Positions 22,130 through 37,000 of a stretch of DNA of 64,000 bases are shown piece by piece (position 1 is the first letter of the stretch; every line of letters starts with the position of its first letter). A model generated the notes under the pieces. That model was given only the letters and a program-made list of their open reading frames with translations. It ran no database searches and was not told where the DNA came from. This DNA comes from Megalopta genalis (taxonomy: Eukaryota > Arthropoda > Insecta > Hymenoptera > Halictidae), in the NCBI RefSeq assembly GCF_051020955.1, contig NW_027476484.1, forward strand, positions 1 to 64,000. The letters run 5' to 3'. A program made the position numbers and the translations under genes.

Positions 22130-25100
22130 TTAAGCTTCAAATTCATGCGAAATGAACAAGTTAGCTACCAAATTTATGCGAATAGCACGAGTTAGCTTCA
22201 AATTCTCGCGAGACAAACGATTTAACGTCAATATCACGTGAAACACACGATTTCGCTTCAAATTCGTGCGAAATAGCGATTTTAAACAAACGATTTAGCT
22301 TCAAATTAATGCGAAATGAACAATTTATCTTCAAATTCATGCGAAAAACACGAATTAGCTTTATATCCACACGAAACGAACGATTTAACGTCAATATCAC
22401 GCGAAACACACGATTTCGCCTCAAATTCGTGCGAAATAGCGATTTTAAACAAACGATTTAGCTTCAAATTCATGCGAAATGAACAATTTAGCTTCAAATT
22501 CATGCAAAATACACGAATTAGCTATATATCCACGCGAAACGAACGATTTAACGTCAATATCACGCGAAACACACGATTTCGCTTCAAATTCGTGCGAAAT
22601 AGCGATTTTAAACAAACGATTTAGCTTCAAATTCATGCGAAATGAACAATTTAGCTTCAAATTCATGCGAAATACACGAATTAGCTGTATATCCACGCGA
22701 AACGAACGATTTAACGTCAATATCAAGTGAAACACACGATTTCGCTTCAAATTCGTGCGAAATAGCGATTTTAAACAAACAAATTAGCTTCAAATTCATG
22801 CGAAATGAACAATTTAGCTTCAAATTCATGCGAAATATACGACTTACCTTTATATCCACGCGAAACGAACGATTTAACGTCAATATCACGTGAAACACAC
22901 TATTTCGCTTCAAATTCGTGTGAAATAGTGATTTTAAACAAACGATTTAGCATCAAATTCATGCGAAATGAACAATTTATCTTCAAATTCATGCGAAAAA
23001 CACGAATTAGCTTTATATCCACGCGAAACGAACGATTTAACGTCAATATCACGTGAAACACACGATTTCGCTTCAAATTCGTGTGAAATAGTGATTTTAA
23101 ACAAACGATTTAGCTTCAAATTCATGCGAAATGAACAATTTATATTCAAATTCATGCGAAAAACACGAATTAGCTTTATATCCACGCGAAACGAACGATT
23201 TAACGTCAATATCACGCGAAACACACGATTTCGCTTCAAATTCGTGCGAAATAGCGATTTTAAACAAACGATTTAGCTTCAAATTCATGCGAAATGAACA
23301 ATTTAGCTTCAAATTCATGGGAAATACACGAATTAGCTTTAAATCCACGCGAAACGAACGACTTAACGTCAATATCACGTGAAACACACGATTTCGCTTC
23401 ACATTCGTGTGAAATAGTGATTTTAAACAAACGATTTAGCTTCAAATTCATGCGAAATGAACAATTTATCTTCAAATTCAAGCGAAAAACACGAATTAGC
23501 TTTATATCCACGCGAAACGAACGATTTAACGTCAATATCACGCGAAACACACGTTTTCGCTTCAAATTCGTGCGAAATAGCGATTTTAAACAAACGATTT
23601 AGCTTCAAATTCATGCGAAATGAACAATTTAGCTTCAAATTCATGCGAAATACACGAATTAGCTTTATATCCACGCGAAACGAACGATTTAACGTCAATA
23701 TCACGCGAAACACACGATTTCGATTCAAATTCGTGCGCAATAGCAATTTTAAACAAACGTTTCAGCTTCAAATTCATGCGAAATTAACAATTTAGCGTCA
23801 AATTCATGCGAAATGGACAATTTAGCTTCAAATTCATGCGAAATGAACAATTAAGCTTCAAATTCATGCGAAATGAACAAGTTAGCTACCAAATTTATGC
23901 GAATAGCACGAGTTAGCTTCAAATTCTCGCGAGACAAACGATTTAACGTCAATATCACGTGAAACACACGATTTCGCTTCAAATTCGTGCGAAATAGCGA
24001 TTTTAAACAAACGATTTAGCTTCAAATTAATGCGAAATGAACAATTTATCTTCAAATTCATGCGAAAAACACGAATTAGCTTTATATCCACGCGAAACGA
24101 ACGATTTAACGTCAATATCACGCGAAACACACGATTTCGCCTCAAATTCGTGCGAAATAGCGATTTTAAACAAACGATTTAGCTTCAAATTCATGCGAAA
24201 TGAACAATTTAGCTTCAAATTCATGCAAAATACACGAATTAGCTATATATCCACGCGAAACGAACGATTTAACGTCAATATCACGCGAAACACACGATTT
24301 CGCTTCAAATTCGTGCGAAATAGCGATTTTAAACAAACGATTTAGCTTCAAATTCATGCGAAATGAACAATTTAGCTTCAAATTCATGCGAAATACACGA
24401 ATTAGCTGTATATCCACGCGAAACGAACGATTTAACGTCAATATCAAGTGAAACACACGATTTCGCTTCAAATTCGTGCGAAATAGCGATTTTAAACAAA
24501 CAAATTAGCTTCAAATTCATGCGAAATGAACAATTTAGCTTCAAATTCATGCGAAATACACGACTTACCTTTATATCCACGCGAAACGAACGATTTAACG
24601 TCAATATCACGTGAAACACACTATTTCGCTTCAAATTCGTGTGAAATAGTGATTTTAAACAAACGATTTAGCATCAAATTCATGCGAAATGAACAATTTA
24701 TCTTCAAATTCATGCGAAAAACACGAATTAGCTTTATATCCACGCGAAACGAACGATTTAACGTCAATATCACGTGAAACACACGATTTCGCTTCAAATT
24801 CGTGTGAAATAGTGATTTTAAACAAACGATTTAGCTTCAAATTCATGCGAAATGAACAATTTATCTTCAAATTCATGCGAAAAACACGAATTAGCTTTAT
24901 ATCCACGCGAAACGAACGATTTAACGTCAATATCACGCGAAACACACGATTTCGCTTCAAATTCGTGCGAAATAGCGATTTTAAACAAACGATTTAGCTT
25001 CAAATTCATGCGAAATGAACAATTTAGCTTCAAATTCATGGGAAATACACGAATTAGCTTTAAATCCACGCGAAACGAACGACTTAACGTCAATATCACG

Positions 25101-25570
25101 TGAAACACACGATTTCGCTTCACATTCGTGTGAAATAGTGATTTTAAACAAACGATTTAGCTTCAAATTCATGCGAAATGAACAATTTATCTTCAAATTC
25201 AAGCGAAAAACACGAATTAGCTTTATATCCACGCGAAACGAACGATTTAACGTCAATATCACGCGAAACACACGTTTTCGCTTCAAATTCGTGCGAAATA
25301 GCGATTTTAAACAAACGATTTAGCTTCAAATTCATGCGAAATGAACAATTTAGCTTCAAATTCATGCGAAATACACGAATTAGCTTTATATCCACGCGAA
25401 ACGAACGATTTAACGTCAATATCACGCGAAACACACGATTTCGATTCAAATTCGTGCGCAATAGCAATTTTAAACAAACGTTTCAGCTTCAAATTCATGC
25501 GAAATTAACAATTTAGCGTCAAATTCATGCGAAATGGACAATTTAGCTTCAAATTCATGCGAAATGAACA
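22130..25570 (+). repeat. Tandem higher-order duplication, 1721-bp period
   Basis: About 22.13-23.85 kb and 23.85-25.57 kb are near-identical. The rare variant GTTAGCTACCAAATTTATGC occurs at 22160 and 23881, exactly 1721 bp apart, and the following monomers match with only a few substitutions (for example CCACACG near 22370 against CCACGCG near 24091). 1721 is not a multiple of 163, so the unit includes length-variant monomers. Outer limits are approximate. Confidence 0.85.
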
Positions 25571-27749
25571 ATTTAGCTTCAAATTCATGCGAAATACACG
25601 AATTAGCTTTATATCCACGCGAAACGAACGATTTAACGTTAATATCACGTGAAACACACGATTTCGCTTCAAATTCGTGCGAAATAGCGATTTTAAACAA
25701 ACGAGTTAGCTTCAAATTCATGCGAAATGAACAATTTAGCTTCAAATTCATGCGAAAAACACGAATTAGCTCTATATCCACGCGAAACGAACGATTTAAC
25801 GTCAATATCATGCGAAACACACGATTTCGCTTCAAATTCGTGCGAAATAGCGATTTTAAACAAACGATTTAGCTTCAAATTCATGCGAAATGAACAATTT
25901 AGCTTCAAATTCATGCGAAGTACACGAATTAGCTATATATCCACGCGAAACGAACGATTTAACGTCAATATCAAGTGAAACACACGATTTCGCTTCAACT
26001 TCGTGCGAAATAGCGATTTTAAACAAACAAATTAGCTTCAAATTCATGAGAAATGAACAATTTAGCTTCAAATTCATGCGAAATACACGACTTAGCTTTA
26101 TATCCAAGCGAAACGAACGATTTAACGTCAATATCACGTGAAACACACGATTTCGCTTCAAATTCGTGCGAAATAGCGATTTTAAACAAACGTTTTAGCT
26201 TCAAGTTCATGCGAAAAGAAACAATTTAGCTTCAAATTCATGCGAATTACTCGATTTAGCTTTAAATCCACCCGAAACAAACGACTTACCGTCAATATCA
26301 TGCGAAACACACGATTTAGCTTCAAATTCGTGCGAAATAGCGATTTTAAACAAACGATTTAGCTTCAAATTCATGCGAAATGGACAATTTATCTTCAAAT
26401 TCACGCGAAAAACACGAATTAGCCTTATATCCACGCGAAACGAACGATTTAACGTCAATATCACGCGAAACACACGATTTCGCATCAAATTCGTGCGAAA
26501 TAGCGATTTTAAACAAACGTTTTAGCTTCAAGTTCATGCGAAATGAACAATTTAGCTTCAAATTCATGCGAATTACTCGATTTAGCTTTAAATCCACCCG
26601 AAACAAACGACTTACCGTCAATATCATGCGAAACACACGATTTCGCTTCAAATTCGTGCGAAATAGCGATTTTAAACAAACGATTTAGCTTCAAATTCAT
26701 GCGAAATGAACAATTTAGCTTCAAATTCATGCGAAATACACGAATTAGTTTTAAATCCACCCGAAACAAACGACTTACCGTCAATATCATGCGAAATACA
26801 CGATTTCAACTCAAATTCGTGCGAAAAAGCGATTTCCAACAAACGATTTAGCTTCAAATTCATGCGAAATGAACAATTTAGCTTCAAATTCATGCGAAAT
26901 ACACGAATTAGCTTTATATCCACGCGAAACGAACGACTTAACGTCAATATCACGTGAAACACACGATTCGCTTCAAATTCGTGCGAAATAGCGATTTTAA
27001 ACAAACAAATTAGCTTCAAATTCATGCGAAATGAACAATTAAGCTTCAAATTCATGCGAAATACACGAATTAGCTTTATATCCACGCGAAACGAACGATT
27101 TAACGTCAATATCACGTGAAACACACGATTTCGCTTCAAATTCGTGTGAAATAGTGATTTTAGACAAACGATTTAGCTTCAAATTCATGCGAAATGAACA
27201 ATTTAGCTTCAAATTTATGCGAAAAACACGAATTAGCTTTATATCCACGCGAAACGAACGATTTAACGTCAATATCACGCGAAACACACGATTTCGCTTC
27301 AAATTCGTGCGAAATAGCGATTTTAAACAAACGATTTCGCTTCAAATTCATGCGAAATGAACAATTTAGCTTCAAATTCATGCGAAATACACGAATTAGC
27401 TTTATATCCACGCGAAACGAACGATTTAACGTCAATATCACGCGAAACACACGATTTCGATTCAAATTCGTGCGCAATAGCAATTTTAAACAAACGTTTC
27501 AGCTTCAAATTCATGCGAAATTAACAATTTACCGTCAAATTCATGCGAAATGAACAATTTAGCTTCAAATTCATGCGAAATACACGAATTAGCTCTATAT
27601 CCACGCGAAACGAACGATTTAACGTCAATATCATGCGAAACACACGATTTCGCTTCAAATTCGTGCGAAATAGCGATTTTAAACAAACGATTTAGCTTCA
27701 AATTCATGCGAAATGAACAATTTAGCTTCAAATTCATGCGAAATACACG

Positions 27750-30700
27750 AATTAGCTCTATATCCACGCGAAACGAACGATTTAACGTCAATATCACGCG
27801 AAACACACGATTTCGCATCAAATTCGTGCGAAATAGCGATTTTAAACAAACGATTTAGCTTCAAATTCATGCGAAATGAACAATTTAGTTTCAAATTCAT
27901 GCGAAATACACGAATTAGCTTTATATCCACGCGAAACGAACGATTTAACGTCAATATCACGTGAAACACACGATTTCGCTTGAAATTCGTGTGAAATAGT
28001 GATTTTAAACAAACGATTTAGCTTCAAATTCATGCGAAATGAACAATTTATCTTCAAATTCATGCGAAAAACACGAATTAGCTTTATATCCACGCGAAAC
28101 GAACGATTTAACGTCAATATCACGCGAAACACACGATTTCGCTTCAAATTCGTGCGAAATAGCGATTTTAAACAAACGTTTTAGCTTCAAGTTCATGCGA
28201 AATGAACAATTTAGCTTCAAATTCATGCGAATTACTCGATTTAGCTTTAAATCCACCCGAAACAAACGACTTACCGTCAATATCATGCGAAATACACGAT
28301 TTAGCTTCAAATTCGTGCGAAATAGCGATTTTAAACAAACGAATTAGCTTCCAATTCATGCGAAATGAACAATTTAGCTTCAAATTCATGCGAAATACAC
28401 GAATTAGCTTTAAATCCACCCGAAACAAACGACATACCGTCAATATCATGCGAAATACACGATTTCAACTCAAATTCGTGCGAAAAAAGCGATTTCCAAC
28501 AAACGATTTAGCTTCAAGTTCATGCGAAATGAACAATTTAGCTTCAAATTCATGCGAAATACACGAATTAGCTTTATATCCACGCGAAACGAACGACTTA
28601 ACGTCAATATCACGCGAAACACGATTTCGCTTCAAATTCGTGCGAAATAGCGATTTTAAACAAACATTTAGCTTCAAATTCATGCGAAATGAACAATTTA
28701 GCTTCAAATTCATGCGAAATACACGAATTAGCTTTATATCCACGCGAAACGAACGATTTAACGTCAATATCACGTGAAACACACGATTTCGCTTCAAATT
28801 CGTGTGAAATAGTGATTTTAGACAAACGATTTAGCTTCAAATTCATGCGAAATGAACAATTTAGCTTCAAATTTATGCGAAAAACACGAATTAGCTTTAT
28901 ATCCACGCGAAACGAACGATTTAACGTCAATATCACGCGAAACACACGATTTCGCTTCAAATTCGTGCGAAATAGCGATTTTAAACAAACGATTTAGCTT
29001 CAAATTCATGCGAAATGAACAATTTAGCTTCAAATTCATGCGAAATACACGACTTAGCTTTATATCCACGCGAAACGAACGATTTAACGTCAATATCACG
29101 TGAAACACACGATTTCGCTTCAAATTCGTGCGAAATAGCGATTTTAAACAAACGTTTTAGCTTCAAGTTCATGCGAAATGAACAATTTAGCTTCAAATTC
29201 ATGCGAAATACACGAATTAGCTTTAAATCCACCCGAAACAAACGACATACCGTCAATATCATGCGAAATACACGATTTCAACTCAAATTCGTGCGAAAAA
29301 GCGATTTCCAACAAACGATTTAGCTTCAAGTTCATGCGAAATGAACAATTTAGCTTCAAATTCATGCGAAATACACGAATTAGCTTTATATACACGCGAA
29401 ACGAACGACTTAACGTCAATATCACGTGGAACACACGATTTCGCTTCAAATTCGTGTGAAATAGTGATTTTAAACAAACGATTTAGCTTGAAATTCAAGC
29501 GAAATGAACAATTTATCTTCAAATTCATGGGAAAACACGAATTAGCTTTATATCCACGCGAAACGAACGATTTAACGTCAATATCACGCGAAACACACGA
29601 TTTCGCTTCAAATTCGTGCGAAATAGCGATTTTAAACAAACGATTTAGCTTCAAATTCATGCGAAATGAACAATTTAGCTTCAAATTCATGCGAAATACA
29701 CGAATTAGCTTTATATCCACGCGAAACGAACGATTTAACGTCAATATCACGTGAAACACACGATTTCGCTTCAAATTCGTGTGAAATAGAGATTTTAGAC
29801 AAACGATTTAGCTTCAAATTCGTGCGAAATGAACAATTTAGCTTCAAATTTATGCGAAAAACACGAATTAGCTTTATATCCACGCGAAACGAACGATTTA
29901 ACGTCAATATCACGCGAAACACACGATTTCGCTTCAAATTCTTGCGAAATAGCGATTTTAAACAAACGATTTAGCTTCAAATTCATGCGAAATGAACAAT
30001 TTAGCTTCAAATTCATGCGAAATACACGACTTAGCTTTATACCCACGCGAAACGAACGATTTAACGTCAATATCACGTGAAACACACGATTTCGCTTCAA
30101 ATTCGTGCGAAATAGCGATTTTAAACAAACGTTTTAGCTTCAAGTTCATGCGAAATGAACAATTTAGCTTCAAATTCATGCGAATTACTCGATTTAGCTT
30201 TAAATCCACCCGAAACAAACGACTTACCGTCAATATCATGCGAAATACACGATTTAGCTTCAAATTCGTGCGAAATAGCGATTTTAAACAAACGAATTAG
30301 CTTCCAATTCATGCGAAATGTACAATTTAGCTTCAAATTCATGCGAAATACACGAATTAGCTTTATATCCACGCGAAACGAACGATTTAACGTCAATATC
30401 ACGCGAAACACACGATTTCGCTTCAAATTCGTGCGAAATAGCGATTTTAAACAAACGATTTAGCTTCAAATTCATGCGAAATGAACAATTTAGCTTCAAA
30501 TTCATGCGAAATACACGAATTAGCTTTAAAACCACCCGAAACAAACGACTTACCGTCAATATCATGCGAAATACACGATTTCAACTCAAATTCGTGCGAA
30601 AAAGCGATTTCCAACAAACGATTTAGCTTCAAATTCATGCGAAATGAACAATTTAGCTTCAAATTCATGCGAAATACACGAATTAGCTTTATATCCACGC

Positions 30701-32460
30701 GAAACGGACGATTTAACGTCAATATCACGTGAAACACACGATTTCGCTTCAAATTCGTGTGAAATAGCGATTTTAAACAAACGATTTAGCTTCAAATTCA
30801 TGCGAAATGAACAATTTAGCTTCAAATTCATGCGAAATACACGAATTAGCTTTATATCCACGCGAAACGAACGATTTAACGTCAATATCACGCGAAACAC
30901 ACGATTTCGATTCAAATTCGTGCGCAATAGCAATTTTAAACAAACGTTTCAGCTTCAAATTCATGCGAAATTAACAATTTAGCGTCAAATTCATGCGAAA
31001 TGAACAATTTAGCTTCAAATTCATGCGAAATGAACAATTTAGCTTCAAATTCATGCGAAAAACACGAATTAGCTTTATATCCACGCGAAACGAACGATTT
31101 AACGTCAATATCACGCGAAACACACGATTTCGCATCAAATTCGTGCGAAATAGCGATTTTAAACAAACGATTTAGCTTCAAATTCATGCGAAATGAACAA
31201 TTTAGTTTCAAATTCATGCGAAATACACGAATTAGCTTTATATCCACGCGAAACGAACGATTTAACGTCAATATCACGTGAAACACACGATTTCGCTTGA
31301 AATTCGTGTGAAATAGTGATTTTAAACAAACGATTTAGCTTCAAATTCATGCGAAATGAACAATTTATCTTCAAATTCATGCGAAAAACACGAATTAGCT
31401 TTATATCCACGCGAAACGAACGATTTAACGTCAATATCACGCGAAACACACGATTTCGCTTCAAATTCGTGCGAAATAGCGATTTTAAACAAACGTTTTA
31501 GCTTCAAGTTCATGCGAAATGAACAATTTAGCTTCAAATTCATGCGAATTACTCGATTTAGCTTTAAATCCACCCGAAACAAACGACTTACCGTCAATAT
31601 CATGCGAAATACACGATTTAGCTTCAAATTCGTGCGAAATAGCGATTTTAAACAAACGAATTAGCTTCCAATTCATGCGAAATGAACAATTTAGCTTCAA
31701 ATTCATGCGAAATACACGAATTAGCTTTAAATCCACCCGAAACAAACGACATACCGTCAATATCATGCGAAATACACGATTTCAACTCAAATTCGTGCGA
31801 AAAAGCGATTTCCAACAAACGATTTAGCTTCAAGTTCATGCGAATGAACAATTTAGCTTCAAATTCATGCGAAATACACGAATTAGCTTTATATCCACGC
31901 GAAACGAACGACTTAACGTCAATATCACGCGAAACACGATTTCGCTTCAAATTCGTGCGAAATAGCGATTTTAAACAAACATTTAGCTTCAAATTCATGC
32001 GAAATGAACAATTTAGCTTCAAATTCATGCGAAATACACGAATTAGCTTTATATCCACGCGAAACGAACGATTTAACGTCAATATCACGTGAAACACACG
32101 ATTTCGCTTCAAATTCGTGTGAAATAGTGATTTTAGACAAACGATTTAGCTTCAAATTCATGCGAAATGAACAATTTAGCTTCAAATTTATGCGAAAAAC
32201 ACGAATTAGCTTTATATCCACGCGAAACGAACGATTTAACGTCAATATCACGCGAAACACACGATTTCGCTTCAAATTCGTGCGAAATAGCGATTTTAAA
32301 CAAACGATTTAGCTTCAAATTCATGCGAAATGAACAATTTAGCTTCAAATTCATGCGAAATACACGACTTAGCTTTATATCCACGCGAAACGAACGATTT
32401 AACGTCAATATCACGTGAAACACACGATTTCGCTTCAAATTCGTGCGAAATAGCGATTTT
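27750..32460 (+). repeat. Higher-order duplication, offset about 3.3 kb
   Basis: About 27.75-29.14 kb matches about 31.06-32.46 kb with an offset of 3317 bp, dropping to 3315 bp after a small indel. Both copies share the unusual short junctions near 28.62 and 31.93 kb (CGCGAAACACGATTTCGC) and near 28.66 and 31.98 kb. Boundaries are approximate. Confidence 0.7.
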
Positions 32461-34054
32461 AAACAAACGTTTTAGCTTCAAGTTCATGCGAAATGAACAA
32501 TTTAGCTTCAAATTCATGCGAATTACTCGATTTAGCTTTAAATCCACCCGAAACAAACGACTTACCGTCAATATCATGCGAAATACACGATTTAGCTTCA
32601 AATTCGTGCGAAATAGCGATTTTAAACAAACGAATTAGCTTCCAATTCATGCGAAATGAACAATTTAGCTTCAAATTCATGCGAAATACACGAATTAGCT
32701 TTAAATCCACCCGAAACAAACGACTTACCGTCAATATCATGCGAAATACACGATTTCAACTCAAATTCGTGCGAAAAAGCGATTTCCAACAAACGATTTA
32801 GCTTCAAATTCATGCGAAATGAACAATTTAGCTTCAAATTCATGCGAAATACACGAATTAGCTTTATATCCACGCGAAACGAACGATTTAACGTCAATAT
32901 CACGTGAAACACACGATTTGGCTTCAAATTCGTGTGAAATAGTGATTTTAAACAAACGATTTAGCTTCAAATTCATGCGAAATGAACAATTTATCTTCAA
33001 ATTCATGCGAAGAACACGAATTAGCTTTATATCCACGCGAAACGAACGATTTAACGTCAATATCACGCGAAACACACGATTTCGCTTCAAATTCGTGCGA
33101 AATAGCGATTTTAAACAAACGATTTAGCTTCAAATTCATGCGAAATGAACAATTTAGCTTCAAATTCATGCGAAATACACGAATTAGCTTTATATCCACA
33201 CGAAACGAACGATTTAACGTCAATATCACGTGAAACACACGATTTCGCTTCAAATTCGTGTGAAATAGTGATTTTAGACAAACGATTTAGCTTCAAATTC
33301 ATGCGAAATGAACAATTTAGCTTCAAATTTATGCGAAAAACACGAATTAGCTTTATATCCACGCGAAACGAACGATTTAACGTCAATATCACGCGAAACA
33401 CACGATTTCGCTTCAAATTCGTGCGAAATAGCGATTTTAAACAAACGATTTAGCTTCAAATTCATGCGAAATGAACAATTTAGCTTCCAATTCATGCGAA
33501 ATACACGAATTAGCTTTATATCCACGCGAAACGAACGATTTAACGTCAATATCACGCGAAACACACGATTTCGATTCAAATTCGTGCGCAATAGCGATTT
33601 TAAACAAACGTTTCAGCTTCAAATTCATGCGAAATTAACAATTTAGCTTCACATTCATGCGAAATGAACAATTTAGCTTCAAATTCATGCGAAATGAACA
33701 ATTTAGCTTCAAATTCATGCGAAATACACGACTTAGCTTTATATCCACGCGAAACGAACGATTTAACGTCAATATCACGTGAAACACACGATTTCGCTTC
33801 AAATTCGTGCGAAATAGCGATTTTAAACAAACGTTTTAGCTTCAAGTTCATGCGAAATGAACAATTTAGCTTCAAATTCATGCGAATTACTCGATTTAGC
33901 TTTAAATCCACCCGAAACAAACGACTTACCGTCAATATCATGCGAAATACACGATTTAGCTTCAAATTCGTGCGAAATAGCGATTTTAAACAAACGAATT
34001 AGCTTCCAATTCATGCGAAATGAACAATTTAGCTTCAAATTCATGCGAAATACA

Positions 34055-37000
34055 CGAATTAGTTATATCCACGCGAAACGAACGATTTAACGTCAATATC
34101 ACGTGAAACACACGATTTCGCTTCAAATTCGTGTGAAATAGTGATTTTAAACAAACGACTTAGCTTCAAATTCATGCGAAATGAACAATTTAGCTTCAAA
34201 TTCATGCGAAATACACGACTTAGCTTTATATCCACGCGAAACGAACGATTTAACGTCAATATCACGTGAAACACACGATTTCGCTTCAAATTCGTGCGAA
34301 ATAGCGATTTTAAACAAACGTTTTAGCTTCAAGTTCATGCGAAATGAACAATTTAGCTTCAAATTCATGCGAATTACTCGATTTAGCTTTAAATCCACCC
34401 GAAACAAACGACTTACCGTCAATATCATGCGAAATACACGATTTAGCTTCAAATTCGTGCGAAATAGCGATTTTAAACAAACGAATTAGCTTCCAATTCA
34501 TGCGAAATGAACAATTTAGCTTCAAATTCATGCGAAATACACGAATTAGCTTTATATCCACGCGAAACGAACGATTTAACGTCAATATCACGCGAAACAC
34601 ACGATTTCGCTTCAAATTCGTGCGAAATAGCGATTTTAAACAAACGATTTAGCTTCAAATTCATGCGAAATGAACAATTTAGCTTCAAATTCATGCGAAA
34701 TACACGAATTAGCTTTAAATCCACCCGAAAGAAACGACTTACCGTCAATATCATGCGAAATACACGATTTAGCTTCAAATTCGTGCGAAATAGCGATTTT
34801 AAACAAACGAATTAGCTTCCAATTCATGCGAAATGAACAATTTAGCTTCAAATTCATGCGAAATACACGAATTAGCTTTATATCCACGCGAAACGAACGA
34901 TTTAACGTCAACATCACGCGAAACACACGATTTCGCTTCAAATTCGTGCGAAATAGCGATTTTAAACAAACGATTTAGCTTCAAATTCATGCGAAATGAA
35001 CAATTTAGCTTCAAATTCATGCGAAATACACGAAATAGCTTTATATCCACGCGAAACGAACGATTTAACGTCAATATCACGTGAAACACACGATTTCGCT
35101 TCAAATTCGTGTGAAATAGTGATTTTAGACAAACGATTTAGCTTCAAATTCATGCGAAAAACACGAATTAGCTTTATATCCACGCGAAACGAACGATTTA
35201 ACGTCAATATCACGCGAAACACACGATTTCGCTTCAAATTCGTGCGAAATAGCGATTTTAAACAAACGATTTAGCTTCAAGTTCATGCGAAATGAACAAT
35301 TTAGCTTCAAATTCATGCGAATTACTCGATTTAGCTTTAAATCCACGCGAAACAAACGACTTACCGTCAATATCATGCGAAACACACGATTTCGCTTCAA
35401 ATTCGTGCGAAATAGCGATTTTAAACAAACGATTTAGCTTCAAATTCATGCGAAATGAACAATTTAGCTTCAAATTCATGCGAAATACACGAATTAGTTT
35501 TAAATCCACCCGAAACAAACGACTTACCGTCAATATCATGCGAAATACACGATTTCAACTCAAATTCGTGCGAAAAAGCGATTTCCAACAAACGATTTAG
35601 CTTCAAATTCATGCGAAATGAACAATTTAGCTTCAAATTCATGCGAAATACACGAATTAGCTTTATATCCACGCGAAACGAACGACTTAACGTCAATATC
35701 ACGTGAAACACACGATTTCGCTTCAAATTCGTGCGAAATAGCGATTTTAAACAAACAAATTAGCTTCAAATTCATGCGAAATGAACAATTAAGCTTCAAA
35801 TTCATGCGAAATACACGAATTAGCTTTATATCCACGCGAAACGAACTATTTAACGTCAATATCACGTGAAACACACGATTTCGCTTCAAATTCGTGTGAA
35901 ATAGTGATTTTAGACAAACGATTTAGCTTCAAATTCATGCGAAATGAACAATTTAGCTTCAAATTTATGCGAAAAACACGAATTAGCTTTATATCCACGC
36001 GAAACGAACGATTTAACGTCAATATCACGCGAAACACACGATTTCGCTTCAAATTCGTGCGAAATAGCGATTTTAAACAAACGTTTCAGCTTCAAATTCA
36101 TGCGAAATTAACAATTTAGCGTCAAATTCATGCGAAATGAACAATTTAGCTTCAAATTCATGCGAAATACACGAATTAGCTCTATATCCACGCGAAACGA
36201 ACGATTTAACGTCAATATCACGTGAAACACACGATTTCGCTTCAAATTCGTGCGAAATAGCGATTTCCAACAAACGATTTAGCTTCAAATTCATGCGAAA
36301 TGAACAATTTAGCTTCAAATTCATGCGAAATACACGAATTAGCTTTATATCCACGCGAAACGAACGATTTAACGTCAATATCACGCGAAACACACGATTT
36401 CGATTCAAATTCGTGCGCAATAGCGATTTTAAACAAACGTTTCAGCTTCAAATTCATGCGAAATTAACAATTTAGCTTCACATTCATGCGAAATGAACAA
36501 TTTAGCTTCAAATTCATGCGAAATGAACAATTTAGCTTCAAATTCATGCGAAATACACGAATTAGCTTTATATCCACGCGAAACGAACGATTTAACGTCA
36601 ATATCACGCGAAACACACGATTTCGCTTCAAATTCGTGCGAAATAGCGATTTTAAACAAACGATTTAGCTTCAAATTCATGCGAAATGAACAATTTAGCT
36701 TCAAATTCATGCGAAATACACGAATTAGCTTTAAATCCACCCGAAACAAACGACTGACCGTCAATATCATGCGAAATACACGATTTCAACTCAAATTCGT
36801 GCGAAAAAGCGATTTCCAACAAACGATTTAGCTTCAAATTCATGCGAAATGAACAATTTAGCTTCAAATTCATGCGAAATACACGAATTAGTTATATCCA
36901 CGCGAAACGAACGATTTAACGTCAATATCACGTGAAACACACGATTTCGCTTCAAATTCGTGTGAAATAGTGATTTTAAACAAACGACTTAGCTTCAAAT

